Positions 27,201 through 37,700 of a stretch of DNA of 64,000 bases are shown piece by piece. The DNA comes from Porites lobata. Lineage: Eukaryota > Cnidaria > Anthozoa > Scleractinia > Poritidae. The stretch is from positions 2,852,001 to 2,916,000 of the forward strand of contig CALNXK010000008.1 in the NCBI GenBank assembly GCA_942486035.1. Direction: 5' to 3'. The position numbers were made by a program, and so were the translations under genes. Under the pieces are notes generated by a model. That model saw nothing but the letters and a program-made list of their open reading frames with translations, made no database searches and was not told the DNA's origin. Positions within the stretch are counted from its first letter, which is position 1. The number at the start of each line of letters is the position of its first letter.

Positions 27201-29382
27201 TCGATCGTTTGATCTGTTAACTTTTTCTAAAGTATGTTCCGATAAATTCAACATGTGAGTAATCAAATGTTTAAACTTTTCGAGGTCGGAAAATGCGAAC
27301 AGCTAATTCCTTTAAGTTGAAGAAAAATAACTAGAAACGAAAGGAAAAAATCTTGAAACATAACATTTTTATCTCGTAGCATAATGCGTTTTTGTTTCGA
27401 CCATTATTTTAGAATAAGATTATCATCTATAAATTTTATACTTTCAGTTCGATCGGGATAGGTTTTAATGGGTTAATCCCTTTTCTAATAAGCTGTTGGC
27501 TGTCTGTTATAGTACACTTCTCGTTTTCAACCAACACAGGTTTTATGGCAGCCCAGGGAAGTCGGCCTTTCGGCGAGTCTATTTCCTTCTGAAGGAAAAT
27601 TCCCCCGAGCTTACTGGGAGACCAATATTTCCAGTTTACTCCTCTAATTGTTTACATCTTAGATATTTCACAAGAGTGTTACGATAATGCGTGGATTCTA
27701 ACGTCGTAGTTATAAAATCTGTGTCTGGTTTTTATCGCTAGGGTGCAGACGTCAACGCCTCTACAAACTACGATGGACGGACACCCCTTCATATAGCATG
27801 CATGGAAGGTAACACTGAAGCTGTCAAATTTCTCTTGGAACATGGTGCATCAACACAAGTGAAAGATCGATTTAAGAGTTCCCCTCTAGATGACGCCATC
27901 AAATTTAGACACAAGGAGATCGTGAAAATACTTAGAAAGGCCGGCGCCCATCTGATGAAAACATCTATTGAGACAGCGGTGGAATTATGTAGGCTGGCCG
28001 CGAAGAATCGCGTGGAGGACTTGCACATGTGGCAGCTAGCTAACGTGGATTTTAACTGCTGTGATTATGACAAAAGAACACCCCTTCATGTGGTAAGTTC
28101 AACAGCTACTGGTAGTAGTTTATGTAGACGGTGTGACGCGCAAGAAAAAATAGAAAACTGCAACTTTCACAAATCGCGGGAAACTTTGCAACTGTTGGGT
28201 AGCGTAAAAATGGTAAAATTGTACATTGTTATTTGTTTACCGACGAAACACTTAGTAGTTTTTAAGATTTCGTTTTAATGTATCTATGCGTTCAAATTCG
28301 CTTAGGAACTCGGAAGTGTTGGTTTTTCAGGAGAGGTAAAAAAACGCGCAGTACCAGGAGAAAAATCTCTGGAAATAAGGGAGAGAACCGACAACAAACT
28401 CAAGCCACATATGGTGTCGACACCGAGATATGAACCCGAGCCACATTAGTGGGAGGCAACTGCTCTCACCACTTCCCCACCCTTCCTCTTCCAGAAAAAT
28501 GCAGTTTGTTGTCAAGCAGAGAAAGACTTGAGATATTTAATGCAAGTTCTATGGTAAAGGTGGGGCAAAACGAGCAACAAGAAACGGGCAACTTGTTTTG
28601 CGACTTTGCTGTAAAACGAGTTGAATAGCGATGTTGCGCGTTTTTCCACCCACATCAAACCTCTCTTGCAACAAATCAGCTTGTTAACAGGTTTGAACAT
28701 GGGTGGTAAAACGCGCAGCATCGCTATTGAACTCGTCTTGCAGCAATGTTGCAAAACAAGTTGCTCGTTTTTTGTTGCCCGTTTTTCCGCACCTTTAAGG
28801 AAAGTACACGTTGTATTCGCAACATATCGTTTCAAGGGCGGGAAAATCAGCCGCTAATGCCACGGTCGCGAAAACGGCAACTGTTGCCTTGGGCAACTCA
28901 ATGGGTAACCGATTCAAATGGCAGAAAGAGAGGGGCAACTCCAAACGCGAGAAAAGCAGGTACTTCGTGTTACGAAAACAGCATATTCCCTGATGGAAAC
29001 AGTACCTAGAAATCCCCAGTTTTTCCAATTTTCACTGATACTTTTTCGTCACTTTCGAGTTCCTCAACGTTTGTAACTCTCATCGGCTTTTTTTGAAACT
29101 TAATTCTATCATTATTTCAGTTCTATTGTTTCTTTTATTTGTATACTATGGCTGACAGCTGCAGTTCACGAGTTGACGAGTTTTCTTTCTTTTCAGGCCG
29201 TTTGTCGTAACAATGTGGAGACAGTAGCATTCTTACTAGAGCATCGAGTTGATCCGTATTTACGCGACGTTTTCGGCAATACGCCTTTGGACAATGCCAA
29301 TTGTTATGAGCTTGAGAACATCGTCAACATGTTGGAGGAATTCTCTGCTGACAAACAATCTCGCGATCTCTCTGTTTCATGA
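9266..29382 (+). CDS. ASPG: ASPG-type protein: type I L-asparaginase domain plus ankyrin repeats (12 exons, 612 aa), copy 1
   Basis: Exons by eye: 9266-9356, 9522-9654, 11885-12122, 16278-16361, 16841-16967, 19559-19671, 21271-21456, 22079-22192, 25132-25251, 26053-26148, 27742-28092, 29197-29382. All introns are GT-AG and all phases agree; an in-frame TAA precedes the ATG. It should hydrolyse asparagine to aspartate and ammonia in the cytosol; the vertebrate relative is the 60-kDa asparaginase/lysophospholipase. Catalytic residues present: T22 in TGGTIG, Y32, T127-D128 in HGTDTM, and K199 in NRSTK. The asparaginase domain runs to about residue 390. Ankyrin repeats follow, with TPLHIACMEGNTEAVKFLLEHGA and TPLHVAVCRNNVETVAFLLEH-type units to the C-terminus. 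The type I architecture with ankyrin tail matches ASPG along its whole length. It lies 2.4 kb upstream of a paralogue. Individual exon ends are firm; only transcript evidence could exclude extra 5' exons. Confidence 0.9.
11027..11330 (-). mobile_element. Ty3/gypsy-type reverse-transcriptase relic, frameshifted
   Basis: Minus-strand translation gives KLKQLEELGVIEKVSG, then WMNPFVVLENPNSDIRICLD and MRQAN, the start of the Ty3/gypsy RT domain. After a frame change it continues as ANVFSKLDLNMAFHQI. This is the canonical order of the RT fingers region. No LTRs, integrase or protease are visible nearby, so it is a short dead fragment within an intron. Confidence 0.75.
11718..11779. mobile_element. 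Mini fold-back element with 9-bp TSD
   Basis: TAGCCTATGTGTAGCCGCACC pairs with the inverse right arm ending CACATAGGCTA. The direct repeat GCCACTGCC occurs at 11709-11717 and 11780-11788. Only about 62 bp long. Confidence 0.65.
12146..12271. mobile_element. Fold-back MITE, GGATCAT...AAACTGCCCACC family, copy in intron 3
   Basis: Arms CATCTACCCCTCCCCTA and the inverse GGGGAGGGGTCGGTGG are imperfect. Related better-preserved copies are at 26293-26431 and 44653-44789. Begins about 24 bp after the exon 3 donor. Confidence 0.6.
12577..13559. mobile_element. Non-autonomous DNA element, about 980 bp, with inverted ends
   Basis: The left end GGGCAATTCCAGAAAATATC is mirrored at the right end (GATATTTTCTGGAATCGCCC), and similarity continues into CCACGGACGGCTT. 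Both sides carry matching runs of CCCCCCATGCC and TCAGAATTCCATA in direct orientation inside the ends. No transposase ORF is visible. Lies in intron 3 of ASPG copy 1. Confidence 0.65.
13739..14524. mobile_element. Mariner-like non-autonomous element (TA-CCGTA ends)
   Basis: Left end TACCGTAGAGTTCC and right end GGAACTTTACGGTA are inverse copies bounded by TA. Both ends contain runs of GCTACTTTTGGGGGG-like sequence. The same ends (TACCGTAAAATTCC) occur at 41166-41376, so they form one family. Confidence 0.6.
14910..16020. mobile_element. Long-TIR element (about 160-bp arms of decamer repeats) with perfect 10-bp TSD
   Basis: The left arm (14910-15064) is built from ACCACCTAAA, ACCACCTACA and CATCTACAACC units. 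The right arm (about 15855-16020) is its inverse. GATTTTTCTT occurs at 14900-14909 and 16021-16030. The target lies in GGGGTGGATCCAGG...AGGGGAGGGTGCAC sequence, itself like the repeat at 20447 and 63549. The interior has an extra hairpin at about 15549-15615 (CGTTTCCTGTGTC arms) and no convincing ORF. Mutator-like by TSD length and long inverted ends. Confidence 0.75.
18645..19520. mobile_element. DNA element with CAGTGGCGAATCCAGG end, containing a LINE fragment
   Basis: CAGTGGCGAATCCAGG at 18645 and TCTGGATCCACCACTG ending at 19520 are approximate inverse ends. The flanking bases ATATG and ATATT agree at four of five positions. The two halves (GGGAAGGGACC and GGCCCCACTTACC) bracket the LINE remnant at 18729-19448, so one mobile element seems to sit inside another. 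Confidence 0.5.
18729..19448 (-). mobile_element. Non-LTR retrotransposon 3' fragment with zinc-knuckle C-terminus and (TATCC)n tail
   Basis: The minus-strand ORF of 194 residues carries CPLCKTGLEDEEQFLMNC, the Cys-rich zf-RVT-like motif found C-terminal to reverse transcriptase in several LINE clades. It ends in RRVKYNLV*. Downstream on that strand come AATAAA (as TTTATT at about 18760) and a TATCCTATCCTATCC tail at 18731-18750, the usual LINE 3' microsatellite. The RT core is absent: 5' truncated. Confidence 0.8.
20447..20630. mobile_element. MITE, CAGGGGCGGATCTAGG type, 5-bp TSD
   Basis: Starts CAGGGGCAGATCTAGG and ends CCTGGATCCGGTCCTG. CACTA flanks both sides (20442-20446, 20631-20635). 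A close copy at 63549-63716 has a perfect TGTTG duplication. The interior includes GGTTTATTGGTGTTGAAGTA, conserved in both copies. Confidence 0.75.
20771..21141. mobile_element. Fold-back element with CATACxxTAAATGACCT ends
   Basis: CATACCATAAATGACCT on the left and AGGTCATTTACAGTATG on the right are inverse copies with two mismatches. The interior repeats ATAAAA-CGCC motifs on both strands. No ORF. Confidence 0.6.
22213..22379. mobile_element. Fold-back MITE, GGTGATGTTACACGGG family, 5-bp TSD
   Basis: Begins GGTGATTTTACACGGGACGA and ends in the inverse TCGTGTAACATCACC. TTTAT flanks it (22208-22212 and 22380-22384). The arms include CAACGACGATTTTT and AAAATCGTCGTTG; the core repeats TTCCAACATTG three times. 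It begins 20 bp after the exon 8 donor. A second copy is at 53152-53446. Confidence 0.75.
22500..22690. repeat. Pogo/Tigger-like repeat fragment
   Basis: CAGTCAAACTCAGCTTTACCG followed by GACACC, TACGGACA and ACGGACACGACG resembles the ends of pogo-type repeats that mimic CAGTCGAACCTCGATTA. Only one end is recognisable. Confidence 0.35.
22733..22836. mobile_element. Fold-back MITE with perfect 9-bp TSD
   Basis: TAGACTGCGAGCAGTCTCTC pairs with GAGAGACTGCTCGTAGTCTA. CGTAATCAG is found at 22724-22732 and 22837-22845. About 104 bp. Confidence 0.75.
23572..23645 (+). repeat. tRNA-like sequence, probable SINE head
   Basis: GTGGTGTAGTGGTGAGG resembles an A box and GGTTCGAGTCC is a perfect B box, correctly spaced. 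The folded acceptor and T stems are poor and a T-rich tail follows, so a tRNA-derived SINE or tRNA relic is likelier than a functional tRNA. It sits in intron 8 of ASPG copy 1. Confidence 0.45.
24251..24843. mobile_element. TTAA-bounded element with GGTGGC/GCCGCC ends
   Basis: TTAAGGTGGCTAAACACGG on the left mirrors CTGTGTTCAGCCGCCTTAA on the right. TTAA on both sides fits a piggyBac-type target, as for the larger palindrome at 55265. No ORF with family resemblance. Confidence 0.5.
25833..25952. mobile_element. Fold-back MITE, TACCCTGGGTGCCAGAG ends
   Basis: Inverse ends are perfect over 17 bp (TACCCTGGGTGCCAGAG and CTCTGGCACCCAGGGTA). AGGCAAATC and AGGTAAATC flank it, a 9-bp duplication with one mismatch. 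Confidence 0.7.
26293..26431. mobile_element. Fold-back MITE, GGATCAAT family, copy in intron 10
   Basis: GGATCAAT at the left and ATTGATCC at the right, with inner arms GAAACTACCCACC and GGTGGGCAGTTTC. Same family as 12146 and 44653. Confidence 0.65.
26432..27741 (+). other. Rest of intron 10, ASPG copy 1
   Basis: AT-rich sequence with no recognisable element beyond weak similarity of 26485-26620 to 10480-10640. Confidence 0.4.
28330..28500 (-). repeat. tRNA-derived SINE-like repeat
   Basis: On the minus strand GTGGTGAGAGCAGTTGCC (A-box-like) is followed about 35 bp later by GGGTTCATATC (B-box-like). This is the arrangement of tRNA-derived SINE heads carrying GTGGTGAGAGCAGTTGCCTC motifs. 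It lies in intron 11 of ASPG copy 1. Confidence 0.5.
28555..28797. mobile_element. Fold-back MITE, TAAAGGTG ends with CGGGCAACAA arms
   Basis: Left TAAAGGTGGGGCAAAACG and right CGTTTTTCCGCACCTTTA are approximate inverses. Inner arms contain AAACGGGCAACTTGTTTTGC and its inverse and a second palindrome around TTGTTAACAGG. A partial copy lies at about 7828-7980. Confidence 0.65.
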
Positions 29383-29458
29383 ACAAAGACGATGGAATAT
29401 GCGCCGAACCGCGAGATAAGTTTGCTGTTTTGAAAGATTTCCAGTAGAAGGGGATACA

Positions 29459-29464
29459 AATAAA
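29459..29464 (+). terminator. Poly(A) signal AATAAA, ASPG copy 1
   Basis: Canonical hexamer 77 bp after the TGA of the last exon. Confidence 0.65.
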
Positions 29465-29597
29465 CTCGATTCCTCACTGAGAAAGCTTTTAAGCTATACT
29501 CAAGATTACTCTTAGGTGTAAATTTTTATTTAATTTTAAGGGTCACAAAACTGAAAAAAAGGGCTGACCAGTTTTCACAGTAGAGCTATCACACTTA

Positions 29598-29731
29598 GAC
29601 CCTGTTTACATGGAGTAGGGGACCCCGGTCTAGTGGGGTAAGTTTCTTTTGTTTTGTGTCCCCCAGAGCGTGAAAACAAAAGAAACCAACACCACTAGAC
29701 CGGGGTCCCCCACCCCCATGTAAACAGGCCC
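29598..29731. mobile_element. Harbinger-like fold-back MITE, second copy
   Basis: GACCCTGTTTACATGGAGTA and the inverse CCCATGTAAACAGGCCC at the other end; TTA on both sides (29595-29597, 29732-29734). Same family as 8484, in the opposite orientation. Confidence 0.7.
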
Positions 29732-31663
29732 TTAATCAAAGTTCTGCTCGTGGTTCTGTTTAAATGAGCACAATTTATAGGAATCAATTCAAAAAGTCAA
29801 AAGTTAGAGTCACCTTGTGCAGCGAAACAAGCAGCACCTCTTGAGAATCAGAACTTTTGTCACTTAGCTTCCAACGGATTTCATGCGTGTTTTTGATAGC
29901 TTGATTAGAATCCTTTTGTAAAGCTTAAGGGTTATAAAAAAATAGGCGTTACACATTGGCTAGCCGTTTTTTATAGTCCTTCAAATAGCTTTAATTCAAA
30001 TGGTAACAGTTTAGAACTTACTGAAATCTATTGTGATCACGTTACTTTCACGGTTTGAATAGTAATTGTAATTATGCCATTTATAGATTTATTTATTTTT
30101 ACTCTTGTCATCTGTGAAGACTGGCGTTCGGCAACTATTTGCACGTGGTAATAAAAAAAACATCGGACATGTTCATTTGAAAATTTACCAAAATCTTAGA
30201 ATTTAAGGATTTGGGCGTTTTATGGGCGAATTTAGTGGAGAATTTAGGGTTTCGTATTTTCCACTCATTGATAGGGTTAACGGTTTAATAATATACATGC
30301 AAAAATTTCGTCAATTAATCCCAAACATTGCAGAAAGTTGAAAAAAGTTGCGCCAGGAGAGTTACGAGTCTCTCGGTAGAACAATCGACAACTCCTTGTA
30401 GTACTTTCTTTTTGGTGACGATGAAGAATGTGCAAATAGACGTAAATTACAAGCCACGTAAACAAAAAACCTTTCCACGTTTTTTTATTCAACTTTTGAC
30501 TTCTACAAATTGAAAACGCTATGGTGTTTAACAATTTGTATATTAGGGTAATTATGAAAAGCTGTCGGATCCAAGGTTTTCTCGTTTTAGGCGATTGGGG
30601 CAGGGGGCGGGTCTTTAATAGATATATTTTATTCATTCATTCTCCCAGAGCTAACTGGAATTAATTCACTTTGTACTATATGTTTTTTGGGCTGAAAGCT
30701 CCTCTTTCTTGATAAGTTACTTTTGTTTATTGTAATGTAACGAAGGTTTCCATTAACACTTACGGAAATTGTAGATTTTGTAAATAATGGATAATATAAG
30801 GGAATATCTCTATTTTTATCCAGAGAACGTTTTACGAACTTACATTCATGTCAATTATTTGGTTTTAGTTTGTTTTTTTAAAGATTCTCCGGTACAATAT
30901 AGAGACAATTTATTTATTTGGGATGGTAATGTACCATATGTGCGAAGAGGCTCTGAATAGCTCAATATTATTATTTAATAGATGCATCATATTCTTAAAA
31001 AGTTGGGCTCCAAAAAATAGCAACATGTTAAATATATTTAAAAATAAAAGTTCAGTCTATGTTGCCTTATGTTTTGATTTGCTACCAACAGTACACCATG
31101 CTGCCCGGTATCCGGCCACTTCAGTTTAACATTAAAATAACTTTCCTTTCTTGGTCGCAAGAGTTTGAAATTTGGCCCAAAGACAATCTTTTTAGTCCTT
31201 AACATGATGAAAGACAGTTTGATTTTTTTGCCTTCGTTTCCATCGCGAAATTAATATTTTTGCAGAGCTCCTATGTTACCCAGCATCCGACCACAACAAT
31301 AACAACGTAGTTATACATAAATTTCGACAGGCAAGCGACTTATGAGCTTCTCGTGCACTTGCGAAGTAGTCTGTCATTAGAGTCCAAAAATATAAATCGA
31401 CCTGGGAACCTAGCATCGTGAAACAAAACATAACAAATGACTGGAGTATGCTGGGGAAAACTATGCGAGCGGCTGATCAATAAGGTTAGAGATGTGGAGA
31501 GAAAAAAAAATGAAAAAAACTAACAAAAAAGACAAAATTCTGTTATTTTTTCTCTCTAAGTGGTCCGGGTAGGAGAGGACCCTGGGAACAAGCTTGAGTT
31601 TTTCTAATACTCACACTAGTCCTCGCACGGTTAATAATTGCGGCTTGGTTCCCTGCAGTGAAA

Positions 31664-31715
31664 ATGGCCGCTCAACGAGGGGAATTTGTAGCAATTGCCG
31701 CTAGTCCAACTGTAG
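31664..31715 (+). CDS. Possible alternative first coding exon of ASPG copy 2
   Basis: AAAATGG start context, 17 codons (MAAQRGEF...) and a donor TAG|GTATCA that leaves phase 1, which is exactly what the exon at 32117 needs. It would replace the exon at 31756. Purely sequence-based, so uncertain. Confidence 0.25.
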
Positions 31716-31755
31716 GTATCACATATGGCCTTTTCTTCCTTTATTTGATTGTAGC

Positions 31756-34700
31756 ATGAGTAATTCAGGAAAGAAAACTCCATCGAGTCCAAAGAAGGGT
31801 CTTGGATCTGTGCCCGAACGCTCGGAAAATGACGACATCTCCACTTCATCAGGTGATCTCTCAATTTAAGAAAAGGTTTTCTTATTTTACGAGACAATTT
31901 ATAGCAAGTCATAGGATAAAAATTCTTTTTTTCTGTAAGTTAAACAGGCAGTTTGAAGTTACGAGAACAAAATTTTATTCTATGACTTGTTTTAAAATTT
32001 TTTCTTAAAATAAGGAATCTCGAATTTAGAGTGGATGACTACGTAGCTCTTTTGATAGACACCGCCGATTCTTACTCTTTCTTCTTAAAAATATGTCTTT
32101 CCTGATACTCTTCCAGGTGAACAAATCATGCAGTTTTCTACTTCTCAAGATGCTCCAGAGGTAGACGGCCCGAAAAAACGCTCGCTCCACGCTCAGTTGT
32201 CACGAAGCTTTTTTCAGTACCGTTCTACAAGCTTTTCGTCGTCTGTGGATGGCTTATCGAGCCCGTCTCGCCATAGGCTTGGTACTGTGCCTGTAGAGGA
32301 TCCCATAACACACGAGAATGTAGTACACAGCAAAGTACTCTTGCTGTACACGGGCGGAGCACTGGGATGGAAGTTCGATCCTCAAGGTATATTTAAGGCT
32401 CACCTGTATTTAATTTATCCTGAATAGAGTCCGGGGACAGTGGATGCTTTAGGAACCTTTTGGGTTGGGATGTGCAGCTGGGATCCTCGAACCCTTAGCC
32501 CCTACCAGACCTAGCTCAGCTGAAGTTTGGTACCCTACACTCCTGTATGCCTGCTAAGTTTGAGTCTTATGCCTGCGAACTAAAGATAACAATCTCGCGC
32601 ATAAAGGACAATTTCTTACGACTGACTCACAAATCCCAAAGAATTGTTCTTTAAAACACATGATTAAGGCCGTATCAGCATTTTTGGCAAAGTTCGGAAG
32701 TCTTTGGAAACTCCTCAGAAATATTTGGAAGTTGGGACATTTTTAGAAGTTCTGGTGATGACCAGACGAAAATCTCATGCATTTGGCTCTGATAAACTTG
32801 GCAGGTATATACTAGACTTTTTCCCAGAATCCCTTCCTATCTTAGAGCTGCTATTTTCTAGAAGCTACTGAGGTTGTCACTTACTTTCCTGATTTCATTT
32901 TCTCAATTGTGTCAATTACTGGGTTTCCTTAGTCTGGGCTTAAATCTTGAACCAACTGATCAGTTTCCTGGAAAATTATATCCTAATTATATTCTAGACC
33001 CACACTCTCTGATTTCTGTACCCTTACAACAGAAGACCATACCCTTCACGGCGACACATTCCTATATAGCCTATATGTGGCAGTAACTCCCTCCCGCTAA
33101 CAATGGAGTGTAAAACAAAGATGGTAAATTTTAAGCTAAGTAGTAAATGAGGATGATAAAATCATCACGAAAATAACATCTTTCATCTTCACTACCAAGC
33201 TTGGATTTGCCATCTTTCTTTATTCATTGCCATGCAGTACACTCATCAATATGTCATTGGTGATACTAGCAGTGTACAAGATGCATGCCCCATAAACTGC
33301 AGGGGTATCTTGTGAAAGATGTGTGCAGGGATGCTCTTTGGAAACTCTTTGCTCTTTTACACTCCTAGAGAAGACCAATCGGGACAAGGCTAAAGGTTTA
33401 ATTCAAAGGAAAATAAGAAAATTTAGCTTGGGCTAGAAAAACAATGTAAGAAAAGTGTCTTGCTTTTCTTGTGGAGGACAGGTTATTCAATTGTGGTACT
33501 TGTTATCAAAAGCATCGCTAAGCATTGCTAAGCAGTACGCAAAGCAATCCATTGCACTCTGATCGCCAAATGGCATAACCTTCGATGAAGCAAAATAAAG
33601 ATGTTTTAGAAGAAACTGCCCTGTTTGTGACTGGTGAATAGACAAAGAGATCATCATGGCTGGGTTTAAGTAACCTCCAGGAGAGTTTTCTTTCATCGTT
33701 GATTTTTGCTCCCTTTTATTCACCATTTTTCTCCACTAAGGATCCTGGTCCAGGCCATGCAGGGCATGGAAGTCTTCTTTCTGACTTATCTTGGAATATG
33801 TAAGGGTCTCTGCTTGCTGGGTAGAGTGTTAGGGAAACCAACTGACATTGGCACTTGAATGCAGCACACGCTGCAGACTGTCCAAAGCATTTCTTAAAAA
33901 AACTGAAGATGGCATGGCTTTGTACCTGTATAGAAAGTTGCTAGGAATTTGGGATCTTCTTTCGATATATTGTGTTTCTATGCAAGTAAAGGAGATTCTT
34001 GTCATTTTCTAATAGCCAAAGGCAATAAATTGCCATTCTGGCAGCCCAGCTGATATATTGTTTCGTTTATCAGAGCTAATTTCTTGCCCTACAGTCTGTA
34101 ACCCAGCTCTAACAATAGGCTTGTGTTTGTTTTGTAGGATTTCAACTTGATAAGAATAACATCCTGAAAGAAATGAAGAAACTACCAATGATGCATGACA
34201 CAGCATATGTGGAGTACATCCAAGAGAATGTACTGGATGGCATCCCAGAGGAAGGGATTGGATCAGATACTTTAGTTATGCCGTAAGTAATAATTTAGAA
34301 GAGTTACCGCAAAAACAGCATGTGTAGAGGAGGTTTAGTAAATGTGTTTGAGTAACATTAATTAATGTAGTGGTTGGTGTGACCCCTTAACCTATAAATC
34401 TGAACCTAGGTCGTTTAACGTTATCATAACATTCTTTCCTTAGACAAGAGACTCTGAGCCATACTGTCCATCCAGAATAGAATGATAAGACCCCTTTTTG
34501 CCTGAGGGGTGAGGGTGCACAAAGCAACACTGCAATAATTATTGCAGTGTTGCTTTCTGCACCCTCACTCACTTTCCGTTTCATCAAAATTTCAACAATA
34601 TAGATAATAGACGAATAGTATTTGTCATAATGTGCGTGAAATTATTTAACAGTCCTAAATGTATATATTCTGCCTTTCTGAAAGGAAGGGCAAGAAACAT

Positions 34701-37700
34701 TTTCCACCTGGACAGCTTCTACTGATTCACTATTATGTCAAATGATATTATCTATGTTGTTGAAATTTTGATGAAAAGCAAGTGAATTATTATTTGCTAA
34801 TTTCTGGACTATACCATTTGAATATTTATTAATATCATGGGTGACAAATAAAGCTCACAATTTAGCCTGGGACCAGGCTCTGCATGGGAGGAAAAAGGAA
34901 ACATAAATCGGCGTGGTAGTCTGGGGAGGGCAAAGGGCCCTTTCCCCCTCCCAAATTCATCCCTCAGCTCTTTTTGCTCGGTAATATTTTTCCTATTTGA
35001 CCCCAATTTTTGCCTTTTTCCCCCACTGTGGAGCCTGGTCCCAGGCTATTCATAATTGTGAGATTTCACTTCTTTATCTACCAAGATCTTCATGTACAGG
35101 AAAGGTTAGGAGAATACTGGTCAGTAGGCAGCAATAGATCAGATGGAAAAGTGCTCACTTGTGGGTTAGATGTGAAAAAGGGGGGTCACCCCCACCCCCT
35201 TCCCTATTGAAAGGGTCTGGGGCCCTGAAAAGTGTATTTCAGAGCATTTTGAGTGAACAGGGAAACAATTATTATTATAAAACCATGAGAACACAACAGA
35301 ACACCTTGAAATGTTTTATATTTACATGTTTGCTTTCAATTAACAAAGTACTGCCAAGCAAATTAACAGATGTGTTATGCATCTTTAAAAAGCAATTTTG
35401 TGTGATTAGTTTTCATGATGAGTAGATGTTGACTTTCACTGATTGCTGAAGCTTCTTTAGTATACTTATCCGTATTCTTTTCTTCACAGTCTGGCGAAAT
35501 TTCGTCAATTCAGTTTATTAAATTTTTCGTATCTGTAGTTTGTTTAATTAAAGATATTTTTATTATACATTTATTTTTGTTTTAATTTATCTGTTTATTG
35601 CAATTCAATCGCCTGATACAATACGAAAACAAGATAAAATACAATTTAAGATAAAAATAGTGCCATAAGGACGGTGAGCAAATTAGTTGACTCCATTAAA
35701 GGAAGCTGAACTATCAAGAAATTTTCGACTCATAAATATGAACAAAAATTTAATTATTACTCATTTCTCGAAGATTAGAAACTAGAAATACTTGATGCTT
35801 AACATATTGAAAGTTGTAACACTTTCCTTCTATTAACAATCCTCTGAAAAAAAAAGCCAAACGTAAGAGTATCATTTCTAGCGTTATGAAAGGTATCCTC
35901 TGAGATATTAGTAAGAATTTACACTTACAATTATTGTAAGGTTAAATTCGCCCTAATCTCTCGGAAGATACCCTCCGGAAAAAAAAAACAGTACGTCAAA
36001 CTGCAAAACATTCGTCCTTCAAGGATAAAAAGTTTAGTTTCTCTAGTCACATTTGAGATGAAGAATTCTTGTCTAAATGTTTGGTTTAGCTGCTATGCAG
36101 AGTTTTCGCTTCAGCAAGATTGCAAAACGAACAAGTTGAGACAACAATGCGAATAGGATCAACAGCGCAAATACCGCGAATGGAAAACAGAGAGAAGCCA
36201 CTTGAATCCACCGTAGGATGACAATGATGCGTTTGTTTGGACCTTCTGGAAGGACTGCAGAGGACGCGAGAGTCGCTGTTGTCACGTTTATGATCGCAAT
36301 ACAGGACAAAGTTACCAGCGAAAAAGTTTCCATTCTATCTGCCGTACGGTCACGGAATGGCTTCTTGATTAAATGATGAACTGCCATCAGAACACAGGCA
36401 ACTGACATGCACAAGAAACAAACCATGGAATTGGGTATAAAGGCGCGAAATATGAGAAGCACAAGCCTTCGACCAATCAGAACGCTTTCCCAGTAGAGCG
36501 TCCCTTGATCATGTGCACTAGGTGGACGGAAAGGGCCAAGCAAAATGTTGGAAATTTCGTTGGTGCATTCGTCGCTATCATGTGAGGCATTTCCCTCGTC
36601 AATAAGCGATACAAGGCGGTTGTATCTCTTGTGAGAGGCGGGTTTTCTATTCTGTCTGGCGCTTGATGGCTGGAGGGCGCGGGTTTGCCAGCAATAGCGT
36701 TTCACAAGCCAGAAAATGAGGAACGGTAGAGGAGCAACACACGCGCCAATAAACTCTTTCCATGATATGGTCTTGGAATACAACCTTCCAGAACCCAGGT
36801 AAAGAACTCCGACGAACGGAACGATAAAAATGACGTTAAAAGCCAGAAGAGCGTACTGCCACCATTGCCAGCAAACAACGTTACCATCGTAGTAAAGATG
36901 CATTTTAGATCCAATCGGAACGCAGTGCATTAACTTGAGTGACGTTTCTGCCAGGCGCTCGTAACCCAACAGCACGATTTCCACGGCAACAGCCACGTAA
37001 TGGACCAACAAAGGTTTGCGTTTCTTAAGTGTTAGATTAATCAACCAATGAAGACAGTATATTAAAAATACATGACCAATTGCTGCAAGGACCAGCCCAG
37101 AAAGGAAAATCTCTTTGGTGACCGCTGTCAATCCAGCGAATGGGCAGCCAATTCTCTCGTGCACGACATGGACTTGAAAATTAAAAGCAGCGACCATTGT
37201 GGAAATGTACGGAACTTTTGCCATCATTTTTCGTATATTTGTGGTGCTAAGCAAGTCAAAGGCTTGGTAGAAGTAAAACGTAATTATGAGATAGCCATTT
37301 TCGCCTTCTTTATTTTCAAGAACGGCCGTGCGTCCTTCCACAGTTTGGTGACGAACGTTTCGAAACCAGCAAATCTGGTTTTTCAAAAAGCGGAAAAGAG
37401 GAGGTTTCTTCAACAAATAAAAAGTCAAAGCGATGGTATAAAGCGCCATGAACATCCACAGTTGATAATTCCATCGACACTCTTCAGATTTTCGGCACTT
37501 AGCTGAAAACAGTGTTTCGGTGAACCCGGGAGAACAACGCCCACAAAGAACACCTTGTCTGTTACCGTTGCAACTGTTGATTTCTTCTTGGTGTAAACTG
37601 TGTCTCTCAGGTTTACGACAGTATTTCTCAGGACAAGGTATAAATACTAGTGACGAGGAGTTGCTCGAGTCAGTAACTTTGTAACCCCAAAAATCCCGCT

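Larger units (their letters stand above)
29383..31755. other. Spacer between the two ASPG genes
   Basis: Holds the 3' UTR of copy 1, a Harbinger-like MITE (29598-29731) and otherwise AT-rich DNA. The 119-codon ORF on the minus strand at 30277-30636 has no recognisable family and no splice support. The 5' region of copy 2 must lie in the last kilobase. Confidence 0.5.

Noticed and set aside
9266..29382. Bacterial origin of the asparaginase by recent transfer
   Set aside because: Type I asparaginase plus ankyrin tail and many introns is the normal animal ASPG plan; nothing indicates recent transfer.
30277..30636. 119-codon minus-strand ORF between the ASPG genes
   Set aside because: No domain, no splice support, AT-rich sequence; likely chance or old repeat.
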